From positions 627,501-691,500 of the forward strand of contig CM047428.1 in the NCBI GenBank assembly GCA_026168455.1: 64,000 bases of DNA. Reading direction: 5' to 3'. Positions 23,717 through 35,333 of this stretch are shown here, piece by piece (position 1 is the first letter of the stretch; the number at the start of each line of letters is the position of its first letter). The translations under genes were made by a program, and so were the position numbers. Under the pieces are notes generated by a model. It did not search any database. It had not been told where the DNA came from and was given only the letters and a program-made list of their open reading frames with translations. The stretch comes from Theocolax elegans (lineage: Eukaryota > Arthropoda > Insecta > Hymenoptera > Cerocephalidae).

Positions 23717-24440
23717 CACGATAAGTGGTCCGATCAAAATTTTATAATGCACCAAACTTTAGATGGAAATGTTTTTCAAATAACAGAAAAGATTTTTAAT
23801 TACTGGATTATTTGTTCACAAGTTATTTTAATCGCAATAAGTGAGTTTTTGCAAGTTTTTTCAACACCAGTTGTGTTAAAGTGATGATGATAATTTAAAG
23901 AATTGCAACATTTTTCTAGAATTTTTAATAGAAATTACCATGTTAATTGTTAATATTTGAAATTATTTTGTGTTTCTGTAAATTATCATAACTTTTTCAG
24001 AATTGTAGGTCACTTACAAGACACAGACCGTTTAAAAGGTATTGCTTCAAGCTTTCTTTTAGACTTTTGGATAAAAAAATCAATTGCGGCGCACTTACAC
24101 TTTTTTCAAGTTTAATATTGACATATGTAGTTTATGTGACATTGACCTTCAGATTAGGAATTTTAACCCAGAAGGATAAATTCTAGACATAATTCGCAAC
24201 TAATGTTAGATCTAATGTTATATAGTAAAAGTTGATAGATTTTGAGATAAATATCTGTGAATACATGAGCATTTGTTGAAAAAAAAAACTTGAAGAAACT
24301 CACTTTTTGCGGTTAGAATAACTTTTGACTAACGAGATCCAGTAACTACAAATTTTTTTTCTGTTTTTTGAAAAACATTTCCAATGCACACCTAATTTAG
24401 AGTATTTTAAAATTTTAATCACTTGACGTAGAATCCCCTC
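23717..24440. mobile_element. Decayed member of the AAGTGGTNCGATCAAAA terminal-repeat family
   Basis: The left end AAGTGGTCCGATCAAAATTT and the right end AATTTTAATCACTTGACGT (reverse strand) resemble the ends of the element at 11643 and the palindrome at 24742. Interior phrases such as GATTTTGAGATAAATATCTG are shared with them. The copy is diverged and non-coding. Confidence 0.6.
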
Positions 24441-24741
24441 ATACACACGCATTTAGTAATTTGTAAATGTTACATAAAAATAGATATATTTCATAAAAAT
24501 GGGAAAAAAACTTATGTTTTCCTACGGATTTAAAAAAAACAATGTATGGCTTCAATTTGTATGACGCAATGCATAAATTAGTTAGTCGATTCCTCAACTG
24601 TAATTATACGCAGACGGACGGACGAGGGAACCATCGAAAAGACGGAAACGTCTTGTGGGTTTGACGCATCGGCATCGGAATTGTCACCTCTGTAAAACGA
24701 GCCCTGTACGTATATATAGCGTTATCGCTGTATATGTACAT

Positions 24742-25689
24742 GGGCTATTTCACGTCAAGTGGTACGTTGAAAATTTTAAATCACTCCTAATTTTGTGAAC
24801 AGACTGGAAATATCTTCCAGAAGATAGAAAAAAAATATGAGGTGTTAAAAATAATTTGCCTAAGAGTTATTCCACCATGAAAAATGGAAATTTTTCAATT
24901 TTTTAGAGAAATTACTATTTTCAAAGCCATTTATCTCAAAATCTATTGATTTTTTTGAAAATACATTATAAACAACTTTTGTTCAAAATAATCTTTAGAA
25001 CTTATCTACTTGGGTTACAATTCTTCATTTTAAAATCTCGAAGAGATAGAACGCCCGGAAATATTGAATATCAAAAAAAGGCGACCACGCCACAATCGAT
25101 TTTAATCTAACACCTCTCAAAAGATCACATTTTTTGAGAGCTTTCGAATGGCTGTGGTTAGATTATTGGCCAAGACCGCTGGTGTAAGTTATGCCCTAAA
25201 ATACATGAAAATTAGTGATTTTATGAGGTTTATGGCATATAACTTACACCAGCAGTCTTGGCCAATAATCTAACTACCAGCCATTCGAAAGCTCTCGAAA
25301 AATGTGATTTTTTGAGCGGTGTTAGATCAATATCGATTGTGGCGTGGTCGCCTTTTTTTGATATTAAATATTTTCGAGTGCCCTATCTCTTCGAGATTTT
25401 AAAATGAAGAATTGTAACCCAAGTAGATAAGTTCTAAAGATTATTTTGAACAAAAGTTGTTTATAATGTATTTTCAAAAAAATCAATAGATTTTGAGATA
25501 AATGGCTTTGAAATAGTAATTTCTCTAAAAAATTGAAAAATTTCCATTTTTCATGGTGGAATAACTCTTAGGCAAATTATTTTTAACACCTCATATTTTT
25601 TTTCTATCTTCTGGAAGATATTTCCAGTCTGTTCACAAAATTAGGAGTGATTTAAAATTTTCATCGTACCACTTGACGTGAAATAGCCC
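24742..25689. mobile_element. Near-perfect 948-bp palindromic element with 4-bp TSD
   Basis: The ends are GGGCTATTTCACGTCAAGTG and its exact complement. The inverted arms of about 455 bases continue to a loop of about 35 bases at 25195-25230 with only scattered mismatches. ACAT stands immediately outside each end (24738-24741 and 25690-25693) and is probably the target-site duplication. No coding sequence. It shares interior phrases (CCACGCCACAATCGATT) with the elements at 11643, 23717 and 31540. Confidence 0.9.
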
Positions 25690-26630
25690 ACATATATATC
25701 GCTCGTTACCGTGCAAACTCGACAACTATATATACATATACGCAATCTGTCCCTCTTGCACGCGCGAAAACATCCCCGTAACGTGACTTTAAGAAATAAT
25801 ATAGGTATACGATTTAGTTGTAATACGAGCTAGAGTGCAGTGCACTCGACGTATAATACGCACGATTTTTTAGGTTCGATCAAGCATTATTTCAAGGTTT
25901 AGGTCGCTTAACATTTTTGGAGGTAATCGATGTATTATCGATTTTATATCGATTGATCCGAGTTTCTTTGAACGTTGTATTAAATGTTTGATATACACTA
26001 AGAAAATATTAGGACGGTCGGTTTAAAGTGAAGTTCTGTGACTCGACTATTAATATATGTTAAACTTGGAAAAGAGGGAGCATATTCCTGATACATGGAA
26101 ATATTACATATGTAGGGAGTCGATATAGTTAAGACACGTGAGTATTTAATGCAAGTTATCCTTTTCCTGAGTGTAGATCGTTTCCGAAATCGATATGTAG
26201 TTGGAGAAATGTTATACATCTTATGAATTAGGGTTTTCCCTTTGCAAATTGCCTATATATACGAACCATCACATTAATTTTAAGTGCATTTTATTTGAAG
26301 TATGTTCTGATCTAATATTAGAATCGACTTTACATATGGGGATCTATGTTTAACCTTGCTCAATCATTTTATTACTCGGTAATAAGTGCAGTATATGTAA
26401 GATTAATGCATTTATGCCGATATTTCCGAATCAATGGTATAATAATGATATTACGAGTTAAAATTAGAAGGTATAATATACATTATCCATTAATGATAAA
26501 TAAAATTTACAAATTCTAAGATTTGTAGCTTTAATTTTAATTTTACGAGGATGTAAAAGATGACCGAAACGTTACCGTAAATAACATTAATATTGGAGCT
26601 AAAGAGGAATAAAAGAAGGAGCAAGTACAT
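25690..26630. other. Non-coding stretch
   Basis: No supportable gene; unique AT-rich DNA between a palindromic element and a LINE fragment. Confidence 0.5.
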
Positions 26631-26633
26631 TTT

Positions 26634-26835
26634 CTATATAACAATGATAAAATTAAAGATAAAAAAATTGTTAATACTGTCAATGCATATTTTTGTAATA
26701 TAGGCTATGAACCTATTAATAACATAAAAAGTACTTTAACATCTTCTTTACCTATGGTAGGTAAATCAATATTTTTAGAACCAAGTTATTAATTTATACG
26801 AAATCATAAAAATTATTAGTAGCATCAATATATGA
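26634..26835 (+). pseudogene. Fragment of a non-LTR retrotransposon polymerase (N-terminal RT side)
   Basis: One frame reads IVNTVNAYFCNIGYEPINNI then SSLPMVGKSIFLEP, the kind of segment that stands just before the reverse transcriptase domain of insect LINEs, where a partner motif for the new daughter-strand synthesis region begins. It breaks at a stop after about 60 codons and runs into a TA microsatellite where a foldback-element arm begins (26846). A fragment from the C-terminal side of a similar polymerase lies at 32295-32680 in the same orientation. Confidence 0.55.
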
Positions 26836-26845
26836 ATATATATAT

Positions 26846-27601
26846 ATGGATGGATTATTGCTGTAACTGTGGGAACATGTTTTAGAGGTATCCATAGAGG
26901 TGGTAGTATGTTGTAGAGGTAGTTGTCATGAATTTTTTCAGATTTTTTCGGGGCCATTATTTTAAGTTACAGAGAGTCAAAGTTGACATTTTAGCACTTT
27001 TTTGCATTATATGCGCCCATTTTCATGAATTTTTAGCTCCCAGGGGAATCATTTTTCACTAAAAACATAAGTATGACTTTTTTTGTAAAATTTTCCGAAC
27101 TTTTCATTAAAAATACTTTTAAAGAGATAAATGTATGCTGTCACACTCTTGTAAGCCATTTAAACCTTAAATAGTGAAAATCAGCAATTCTGCTCCGGAC
27201 TCTGGTAACCTAATACTGTCTAAAAGATGTCTTTTTATAGCCAGAAACTGCCTAAAAATTTCCAGAGTGGGTCTAAATCATTAAGATCACTTATGGTCAA
27301 AATATCCGGGAAAAGTGCCCGAAATATTAATAGAAATGTATATTTGTTGCCTTATAACGATGAATCTATTAGCATGATCATTGCAAAAAAATTTATTCAC
27401 TTACCTTGGAGTGGTAGAAAAGTATCTTCACTTGTTTCAGTATCCATCTAATCCCCTGTAAGCTGCTAAAAATACAAATATTATTATACAAATGTAAAAA
27501 ATTAATTTTCAAACATTTATAATGCTGGATTTTCAATTTTACAACTACTTTAAGAATTATCATAGGTACTAATCTGAAGGATTACTATAAAAGTATCAAC
27601 A
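26846..27601. mobile_element. Single diverged arm of the foldback-like element
   Basis: Matches the left arm at 18199-18942 over most of its length (landmarks CTGTGGGAACATGTTTTAG, AGCAATTCTGCTCCGGAC, TCCGGGAAAAGTGCCCG), with indels and substitutions. No opposing arm follows. The insertion again lies next to a TA microsatellite. Confidence 0.8.
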
Positions 27602-27880
27602 TTATTACAGGGGATTAAAATAATTAAACTTAAATCAATTTGGCTATGTTAAAGGTAAAGTAACCATTGATGCATGGTTAAAAAATTTTTGTCATCTAAA
27701 TTACTTTCAATTACTTTTTACAATATTTCTTATAATAATAGTAGTTCAAACTTTTTTTTGACCAACGCATTTTAATAAATGTTTTTTAAATTTTGGTTAT
27801 GATATGCAGAGATGTCGATCGCACTTTCTTTGAAACTGTGTTTCGATTGTTTTTTAAAAGATCAACAAATGTTGTACATT
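27284..27880. repeat. 597-bp tandem duplication, copy 1 (empty site for the LINE)
   Basis: Starts at AGATCACTTATGGTCAAAAT and runs through TTTGGCTATGTTAAAGG to TCAACAAATGTTGTA. The second copy starts at 27881. Here the sequence CTTGTTTCAGTATCCATC is uninterrupted, which is the target in which the LINE sits in copy 2. Confidence 0.88.
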
Positions 27881-28037
27881 AGATCACTTATGGTCAAAAT
27901 ATCCGGGAAAAGTGCCCGAAATATTAATAGAAATGTATATTTGTTGCCTTATAACGATGCATCTATTAGCATGATCATTGCAAAAAAATTTATTCACTTA
28001 TCTTGGAGTGGTAGAAAAGTATCTTCACTTGTTTCAG

Positions 28038-30919
28038 CACATTTGATGCTATTTTTAGCTCAAGTTCAGCTCTCTCATCTCATCACTCTACTGTAATCAT
28101 TTCCTCATTTCATTCAGAGTCGTCTGGCCAGAATTCTAATCTTTCACCTCATGCACCGCTTCCACTTACCTCCTCTCATTATGCACCATCCAACTTATTC
28201 TATACACATCATCGCACTCAATCACTCTGCATGTCATCACCTAATTTATTACCCACTCAGCCATCTCTCATGTCTTCACCTAACTTATTAATCACTCCTC
28301 ATAGCTCTCATTCATTAGGCTCGGTGCCACATAACTTACCACATTCTCATCTCGATCTTCATTCGCCTACGCATATTCATTCTTCTTCTTACGTTGATCT
28401 TTCCGCCCACCTCCTGACTTCCGTTTCTCACCTCATGGTATCCGCTCTCTCTGCTTTTGATACTATCGCGCCGGCTAAACTGATAACGGTCGGCAATAAA
28501 TCTAAGCCATGGGTGACAGCGGAGGTTAGAAGGCTTATTAAGGCCAGGAACTTGGCGTTCAAAAGCTTCAAAATTTCTACCACATGGAGTTTTATGAGAA
28601 ATACAAGGCTCTTAGGAACAAGGTCTCTAATCTTCTCGATTACAATAAGTATAACTTTTATCTAATAAATTAAAGAGCGCTGTAAACCCGAAAGCGAAAT
28701 GGAGAGAATTAAAAAACCTTGGTCTCTGTTCCAAGCCTAACTCATCTCCGCTGGATTATTTCTCAACCCAAGAATTGAATAATCACTATGCCTCCATATC
28801 CAATCGGGTTCCTCCGCTCTCACCCTCCTTTTTAAACTCAATCCTTTCCCCTGCTTCCGACCATTCTAGTCCATCCTATTTTGATTTTAACGTAGTTAGT
28901 CCCTTGGCAGTTCAGCGTGCTCTTTTAATGCGAAGTCAAGGGCGGTGGGACGGATGGACTCTCTGTGGCGATGCTCAAGCTCCTTGAGCCGCAACTGACC
29001 CCACAACTCACATCGCTTTTTAACGATATGTTGTCGATCGGCTATTTTCCTGACTGTTGGAAGAGGTCGCTGCTTCTTCCATTGGCGAAGTCGAACAGGA
29101 TCGAATCATGCTCGGACACTAGGCCTATTGCTAAACTCTGCGAAGTCTCTAAGTTACTAGAACGCCTGGTTTATTCGCAGTTTTCATTTTATCTAGAGTC
29201 TAATCATTTACTGATAGATAGACAAGCGGGGTTTCGCAGAGGTCATAGCACGCAAACTGCACTCTTGGGTGTCCTTGATGACATCAGAAGGGCTATTGAC
29301 TCACGATTAATCACTATATTGATCCTGTTCGATTTCTCCAAGGCTTTTGATTCAGTACCGCATGGTCCTCTATTACTTAAATTGCGTGATGTGGGTTGTT
29401 CGCACACTGTGCTGAGGTGGTTTTACAACTACTTAGTTGGTCGTTCACAGGCCGTAGTGGACGAGTTGGGAGTCTGTTCCGATTGGCTTGAGGTAAATTC
29501 GGGTGTACCGCAGGGCAGTGTCCTGGGCCCCTTACTCTTTCGATTTTATTAATGACCTCCCTAATGTTCTCGTATTTAGTAAGTACATGATATATGCTGA
29601 TGATGCCCAGGTTTATTACTCTTTTCCTCCCGGGGAATTTGAGCTGGGTGTACAAAGAATCACTCAGGATGCTAACGCTATAGCATCTTGGGCCTCCATA
29701 AATGGTCTAAATTAAATGTAAGCAAAACCAAAGTAATGATCCTGGGCAGTAAAGCTTATGTCTCGCGTATCGATCTAGCCACTGCCTCGCGAGTTAAGCT
29801 TCTGGATAGCTACCTTAATTATGAAAATCAGGTAAAATCACTGGGTGTCTGGCTACAACCTACTCTGGACTGGTCCAAGCACGTTTTGCCATTTCTCAGA
29901 GGGTTCACGGAATCTTGCGTTCACTCCGTTTTCATCGAAGGGCCTTCTCTAGGAATACCCGCAAATATCTTGTTGAGGTTCTAATTTTTCCTCACTTGAT
30001 TACGCTTGCGCTGTCTATAATGACCTGGACCGGACCAGAAACCTAAAGCTCCAGAGGCTCCTCAACGCGTGCGTTAGATTTGTTTGGGGTAATTTACGTA
30101 GGTTCGATCACGTTACGCCATACAGATTAGAGTTGGGATGGTTATCTGCGGAGTCGAGACGGTATTTTCATTGGTTCTTTATCATTCAGCATCCTGTCGC
30201 ATAATTCCCCTCATTATCTTTCCGATCATTTCACTCGTTTCAGTAGTTCATCTGATCAACGTACTTCATCTCGTCATCCTCCTAAACCATTGACATATCT
30301 TCCACCTCGTACTGAATCGCTCCATAAATCTTTCATAATCACTGCATCTAAATTTTTAAATTCACTTCCTATCATGTCGTTTGATCCATCTAACATAAAC
30401 TCATTCAAAAAACTTGCCTTCTCTCATCTTCTTAGTCTCGACTCCGCGGCCTGGGAGGGGAGAGTCGCGACTGAGGGGTTAATCCGTTCCAATTTAGCGA
30501 GACGAGCGAAGACTGATTAGCTGTAGATTGCTTAATTCTATTTTGTTTTTGTTATTGTTATTTTATTGCGCTGCGCTCTTATTTATTTATTGTTATTATC
30601 TGTTTTCTTGTTCATTTTTTACACTGTTTTATACATCTTCCGTTATTACACTTTGTTATTTTTATCATTTTTATACTTTTATTGTTCTTACTTTTATTGT
30701 TTATACATATTTATTTTATTCCGCTGCGTCCTTATACTGCGTTTTTACTCACGTTATTATATTATTTATTTTTTGTTTTTGTTATACCATCCTTATGTTT
30801 TTTATTATCATGTATAATTTTTGTATTTTATATTCCGTATCATCTATATTGTATGTAATTTTGTGTTAACAGGGTTTCTACCCTAATAACCCAATAAAGT
30901 ATCTATCTATCTATCTATC
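28038..30919 (+). mobile_element. Truncated, frameshifted non-LTR retrotransposon (LINE)
   Basis: The insertion contains the pre-RT region and reverse transcriptase of a LINE, broken by several frameshifts. Reading along it: PWVTAEVRRLIKARNLAF (about 28500), then the RT block with RPIAKLCEVSKLLERLV, QAGFRRGHSTQTALL, LFDFSKAFDSVPH and GVPQGSVLGPLLF (28965-29550), then YADDAQVYY, the catalytic metal-binding motif, in a shifted frame (29594-29620), then WASINGLNLNVSKTKVMILG across another shift. No endonuclease domain is present, so it is 5'-truncated, as usual for LINEs. The 3' end is a CAATAAAG signal and a TATC microsatellite. It is dead: no continuous polymerase frame remains. Jockey/I-type affinity is likely but not resolved. 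Confidence 0.93.
28965..29552 (+). pseudogene. LINE reverse transcriptase, main open fragment
   Basis: This 195-codon open segment covers RT motifs from RPIAKLCEVSKLLERLV to GVPQGSVLGPLL. Aspartate-containing motif A (FDFSKAFD) is intact. The frame leaves the family pattern at LLFRFY, a one-base-type frameshift; the matching continuation FINDLPNVLVFSKYMIYADD is read in the next frame from about 29547. There is no start codon with domain-level support; it is an internal piece of a polyprotein. Confidence 0.9.
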
Positions 30920-30922
30920 TAT
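30897..30922 (+). repeat. (TATC)n tail at the LINE 3' end
   Basis: About six TATC units follow CAATAAAG, and the target itself begins with TATC. The LINE therefore ends in a short tandem repeat matching its target rather than in poly-A. Confidence 0.85.
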
Positions 30923-31539
30923 CCATCTAATCCCCTGTAAGCTGCTAAAAATACAAATATTATTATACAAATGTAAAAAATTAATTTTCAAACATTTATA
31001 ATGCTGGATTTTCAATTTTACAACTACTTTAAGAATTATCATACTAATCTGAAGGATTACTATAAAAGTATCAACATTATTACAGGGGAATAAATAATTA
31101 AACTTAAATCAATTTGGCTATGTTAAAGGTAAAGTAACCATTGATGCATGGTTAAAAAATTTTTGTCATCTAAATTACTTTCAATTACTTTTTACAATAT
31201 TTCTTATAATAATAGTAGTTCAAACTTTTTTTTTGACCAACGCATTTTAATAAATGTTTTTTAAATTTTGGTTATGATATGCAGAGATGTCGATCGCACT
31301 TTCTTTGAAACTGTGTTTCGATTGTTTTTTAAAAGATCAACAAATGTTGTATAAGCTATACACTTAGATTTAGTTGTAAAATTTATACCGAATTATATAA
31401 GAGTTAATAGTTCTGAGTAACTATTTATAAACTAAAACTAATCAATCCTAAATGAAATTTAATCATATTAATATACTAAATTGTTGTTATATGATGAATA
31501 TATTTTTAATAATATTATGATTCGAATACATTAAGACCA

Positions 31540-31850
31540 CTGCTTTTTGTTGCACATGGACCAAAAATAATTTGTTCAAAAGTTATTCTAACCTCAAAAA
31601 GTGAGTTTTATCCAGTTTTTATTTCGACAATAGTTGACATTACAGCTATTTATCGCAAAATCAAGCCAATTGTATTATATAACGTTAGAATATGTAACAT
31701 TGGTTACTGGTATTCTGCGCAATTTATCCTTTCGGGTTAAAATTCTTAATCTCAATGTCGATGACTGATAAACTACAAGTCAACATTGGTGTTTAAAATA
31801 AGGCGATCACGCCATAATCGATTTTCTCGTTCATACCATTCTTATGGTCT
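31540..31850. mobile_element. Decayed fragment of the CACGCCATAATCGATT repeat family
   Basis: Reverse-orientation fragment related to 24050-24330: AAAAGTGAGTTTT, ACTACAAGTCAACATTG and GGCGATCACGCCATAATCG. No intact ends. Confidence 0.6.
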
Positions 31851-32294
31851 GCAATTAGTAATTACTTGGCCTGTATAAGTCTATAAAAATTGTAAATAAT
31901 TTTCAGCAGCTAACTTTTCTTTCCTATCTCCGTGCGAAAAATTCTATTTTGCGCGCGCGTTTGAGTGTGTAAAGTAGTACTTTCTCGAACTAGTGTGCAA
32001 AATAGAATATTGATGCAATAGTGCTCAAAATTACGATAGACAAAGTGATTTCAACCCCGTACGTACCACCTTTTCACCCTCGTTTCACAAGGGCACAAAT
32101 ATCGGTTCAGGAAGGAATCACTTTATCTTTTATAATTGTGAGTACTATTGCATCAATGAACTATCTCGTTCGCTCAAATCTCAGTACAAAATGAAATCTT
32201 TGCGCAGTTCGGTAGGAAAAATAGTGTTCGATACACGTGTCCAAAGTAGGTGTTCCTTGCACGGGTGTCTTCGACAACTACACAGTTGACGTGA

Positions 32295-32680
32295 AATACA
32301 TAGCTCCTCATACGTTAATGAAATCATAAATAATATGTCTGATAAATCAATAATGGTAATACACGAGAACTTGTACAAGATAAAATAAACTCTTATCTAA
32401 AGAAAATGGCAAATTGGCTGTTTTTAAACAAACTATCATTAAATTTGCTAAAAACAGTATATATGACATTTGGGAATTATAGTGATGGTGTTGGTGATGG
32501 CGAAATCATCTAGATACCGAAATAGATAATGCAAAAATTTTGAAAGAGGCGAAACTTGTATAAATATGTTGGAATTATTTTGGACTACAACGTGAAATAG
32601 CAAATACATAATGAGAACATTGTGAATAAAGAAAATATCTTACTTTTGTATTTTCAAAATAATCTATGAATAACATTTTT
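32295..32680 (+). pseudogene. Fragment of a LINE reverse transcriptase (C-terminal side)
   Basis: One frame reads INSYLKKMANWLFLNKLSLN then LLKTVYMTFGNYSDG, and a later piece in another frame reads YVGIIL. This is the region just after the catalytic YADD motif of insect LINE polymerases. Upstream, DKSIMVIHENLYKIK corresponds to the decayed YADD-proximal segment. Frameshifts and stops show it is dead. It may be the far half of the element whose near half is at 26634-26835. Confidence 0.65.
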
Positions 32681-33115
32681 CCAAAGTTTTTTAAATTATT
32701 TGAATTAAGGATACAATGTAACGGCGACGGACATTTCGCTCAAAAGAAATTAGATAATCAAAACAATGAAATACATACCGCGATTCGACAGAAATAAATA
32801 AAGCATCCGGTGTAATACCTATATATATATAGAAATAATCGCAGTTTGACGGTAATCAAATACTCGAACAGATTGTTAATCAATCATTCGCGAATATCGA
32901 AATTGAACTGCCTAGCGTAAATAGACTTAGTACAGGAAGAGGGAAAGTTGCCGGTAATCGGTCAATTCCGACAAGACTTTTGACACGCGACTTACCTCGT
33001 TATATACCTTCCTCGTAAACCTTTGAAAACATTTTCAAATTGAAATCGGCAATATTTGTGGGACGGCTTCGAGATCTACCGAGTAATCGATTTCTTCTTC
33101 GATTCTTGTCGACAG
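32681..33115. other. Non-coding stretch upstream of a candidate exon
   Basis: AT-rich up to about 32930, then more balanced. The upstream part of the Spaetzle-like gene, including its start codon, should lie here or further left, but I cannot point to it. Confidence 0.4.
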
Positions 33116-33237
33116 GTGGTTTGGCTGACCGCAGTCCTTTGCACGCGGCTCGTTGCCGCCAGTAACCAGACATTGAACTTTTCCTTGCGCAAGACCAGGG
33201 AGCAGCACTTGGGAGTTGGAGAGCACTTTTCTCGCTG
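33116..33237 (+). CDS. Candidate signal-peptide exon of the Spaetzle-family gene
   Basis: Acceptor CTTGTCGACAG, donor TG followed by GTAACC. It encodes 40 residues: a hydrophobic stretch VVWLTAVLCTRLVAA that looks like the core of a signal peptide, then SNQTLNFSLRKTREQHLGVG and EHFSR. It ends with two bases of a codon, and the exon starting at 35000 supplies one base, giving tryptophan and continuing the frame, so the phases match. It is clearly GC-richer than its surroundings. There is no in-frame ATG, so an upstream exon must carry the start. The link to the exon at 35000 across a 1762-base intron is inferred from splice phase and signal-peptide logic, not from homology. Confidence 0.55.
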
Positions 33238-34999
33238 GTAACCACCTTAATTTTTTTACTTTTTATATTTACTATATCTAAATCCTATATAGAGTGTAAA
33301 AAACTGAAGTCAGGACGTGTCGTTTGGTAAATTTACACGATTTCAAGTTAAAAAGTCAAAATTACGCTTTTTAAAAGGTCAATGTCTCATTTGAAAGCTC
33401 TCGATACTTTTTTTAATCATTAGGAAGCAGTTTTTTTATCACAGAATCAAACTGAGTGTATAAAACTATTAAAAATAATTATTTGTTAGAAATTGGATAT
33501 TTTTTTAAAAATATGTTATTTTTTAGGTTAATTAGTTTCGAGTTAATAATTTATTGAAACGAAAGAGGATATAGCATGTTGCACATCATAAAGTTTGATA
33601 CATATTTAGTAGTGTCCTTTCTTTTGTTAATGTTTTTCCGTAATCTGCGAACAGGAAATATCATTTTCCTCTGCAGGATTTCCGGCGTTTTATAGTTGGC
33701 TATCTCTCAATCGACAAATAAAATGAAAATAATAAAAAAATAGTATAATAAAGTAGATTTTTTCTATTGTGATAATTTTATGGCTGAAAGGATAAAAGCC
33801 TAATATAAGTTTTTTTACTATATTTTGTGCAATAATCATATTTTTAATTTTTTAAAAGTGTAATTTTGGATTTTTCATCTTTTTTCAATGTTTAAAGTTG
33901 GCAATTTGTAGATCCTAACGTCATTTTTTACACTTTAGGATTCACAGTGTTTTTTTATCTTTTTATTCTTTTTTTCTACCAATTCTAAATGTATAATTAT
34001 AATATTAAAAATCAATTTTTTATACATAAATTAATAAAATGGATTTTTAATATAATTTAGTTGCTAATTAATAATTGTTCGTTCGTCTCAAAAGTTACCG
34101 ATCTTCGGTAAGGTAACTTATGGCTTTGTAAATTTTGTTAACGCGTTTACTTTCATATTAATAAATATTTTTGGGGTTGCTTATTCAACGGTACGTGATA
34201 CTCAAATTTGACCGAACGAGTTAACGAAGATAAAAAACTAATCTACCGGAATGTAATCGTCAAATTGTTACCGACTGAGTCATTTGTGGTAAATTACGGA
34301 CAAGACAATACATCATCATATTTGCATATAAAAAAGGAAACTCGATTCATAATTTTCTGTCACAGATATAATATTAAGTACCATGTTTACCCTAGTGGAA
34401 ATGTAACATCTAAAAATTATAAACGTTTGACTTTAATATCTAACATTAATAGTTAACAGGGTGTCAAAGTGAACATTCAATCAAGGAAGATAAAAATTGA
34501 ATAATGTATAATTTATAATTTATATTTATAATTAATCCCGGTGGAAAATTTAAGATTAAAAGACAATCGCGTCGTTAGCACAAATTTGAAGCGGCGGGAG
34601 TGAAATAATCAAAATGTGTTGGTAAGGGGTGGTTCTCGAAATTCGTTCAAGTACCATAAAGTACCCAATTGTTGATCATGAACCAATTTCTGATAAGTGT
34701 ATATTATTCCCGTAAAATAATGAAATTTCCATAAATCTAAACAATGCTACGCACAATTCAAAGGTTAAACAGGGTTAAACTGGGAAGTGGTATACGTACC
34801 GATAAATTTACTGATCAGAAATTGGTAGTTCCCAGGTATTTCTCTTAGATCGTTGGTTAAGTGTCGAACAACTGGGTACGCGACGTGGTACTGTAACGCT
34901 ATAAATGTATATGGTATGGTTTGGGTGGTCAAAGGATAAAGACCGAAGTGGCAAAGTAATGGTGTGGAGTTGATATAATGATAAACGAACGTGTGACAG
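33238..34999 (+). other. Inferred intron of the Spaetzle-family gene
   Basis: AT-rich non-coding DNA. The open frame at 34208-34456 has no family resemblance. A MITE copy lies near its 3' end at 34656-34890, about 110 bases before the acceptor GTGTGACAG. Confidence 0.5.
34656..34890. mobile_element. Diverged TA-type MITE copy
   Basis: Ends AAGTACCCAATTGTTGATCA and (reverse) CCACGTCGCGTACCCAGTTG; interior ATGCTACGCACAATTCAAAG and ACTGATCAGAAATTGGTAG. Shorter than the intact 388-base element at 20601. It sits just upstream of a coding exon. Confidence 0.75.
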
Positions 35000-35333
35000 G
35001 ACGACACCGGTGGAAGAGTCGACGACGAGGCGGCTGAGCTACCCGGAGATGCAGATGCTGATAAGGCAGGAGGGTGGCGAGGAGGGTCTCCCGGTGGAGT
35101 GTTGCCCAACGATAGAGGAGATGGTCGAGCCTCAGGGTGGTCGTAACCGGGACGAGATGTACGTCGAGCTCTACCGGGACGAGGTGAACAAGCAGCGGTT
35201 CTTCGAGTACTCGTGCAGGCCGGACGTCCTCGACAAGCCGTGCAGGTTCGTCGACCGTAAACTCCAGGCCCAGTCGAGATGCGTCCAGAAGTTCTCGTAC
35301 ACGTACGCGATCGTCCAGAACCCCGGACCCCTG
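35000..35333 (+). CDS. Spaetzle-family gene, exon with first part of the cystine knot
   Basis: The acceptor is GTGTGACAG, with one base completing a split codon. In-frame stop codons directly upstream force a splice site here; the GTG near 35010 is not a start. The exon encodes the linker LSYPEMQMLIRQEGGEEG, a likely pro-domain end, and the knot through AIVQNPGPL. Confidence 0.88.

Larger units (their letters stand above)
27881..31353. repeat. 597-bp tandem duplication, copy 2, split by a LINE
   Basis: The first 157 bases (27881-28037) end at CTTGTTTCAG; the rest resumes at TATCCATCTAATCCCC (30920) and ends at AACAAATGTTGTA near 31353. Between them lies the LINE. Apart from the LINE, the copies differ by a few bases. 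Confidence 0.88.

Noticed and set aside
30528..30869. 113-residue hydrophobic open frame rich in Phe, Tyr and Leu
   Set aside because: T-rich 3' untranslated region of the LINE; hydrophobicity follows from T-rich composition.
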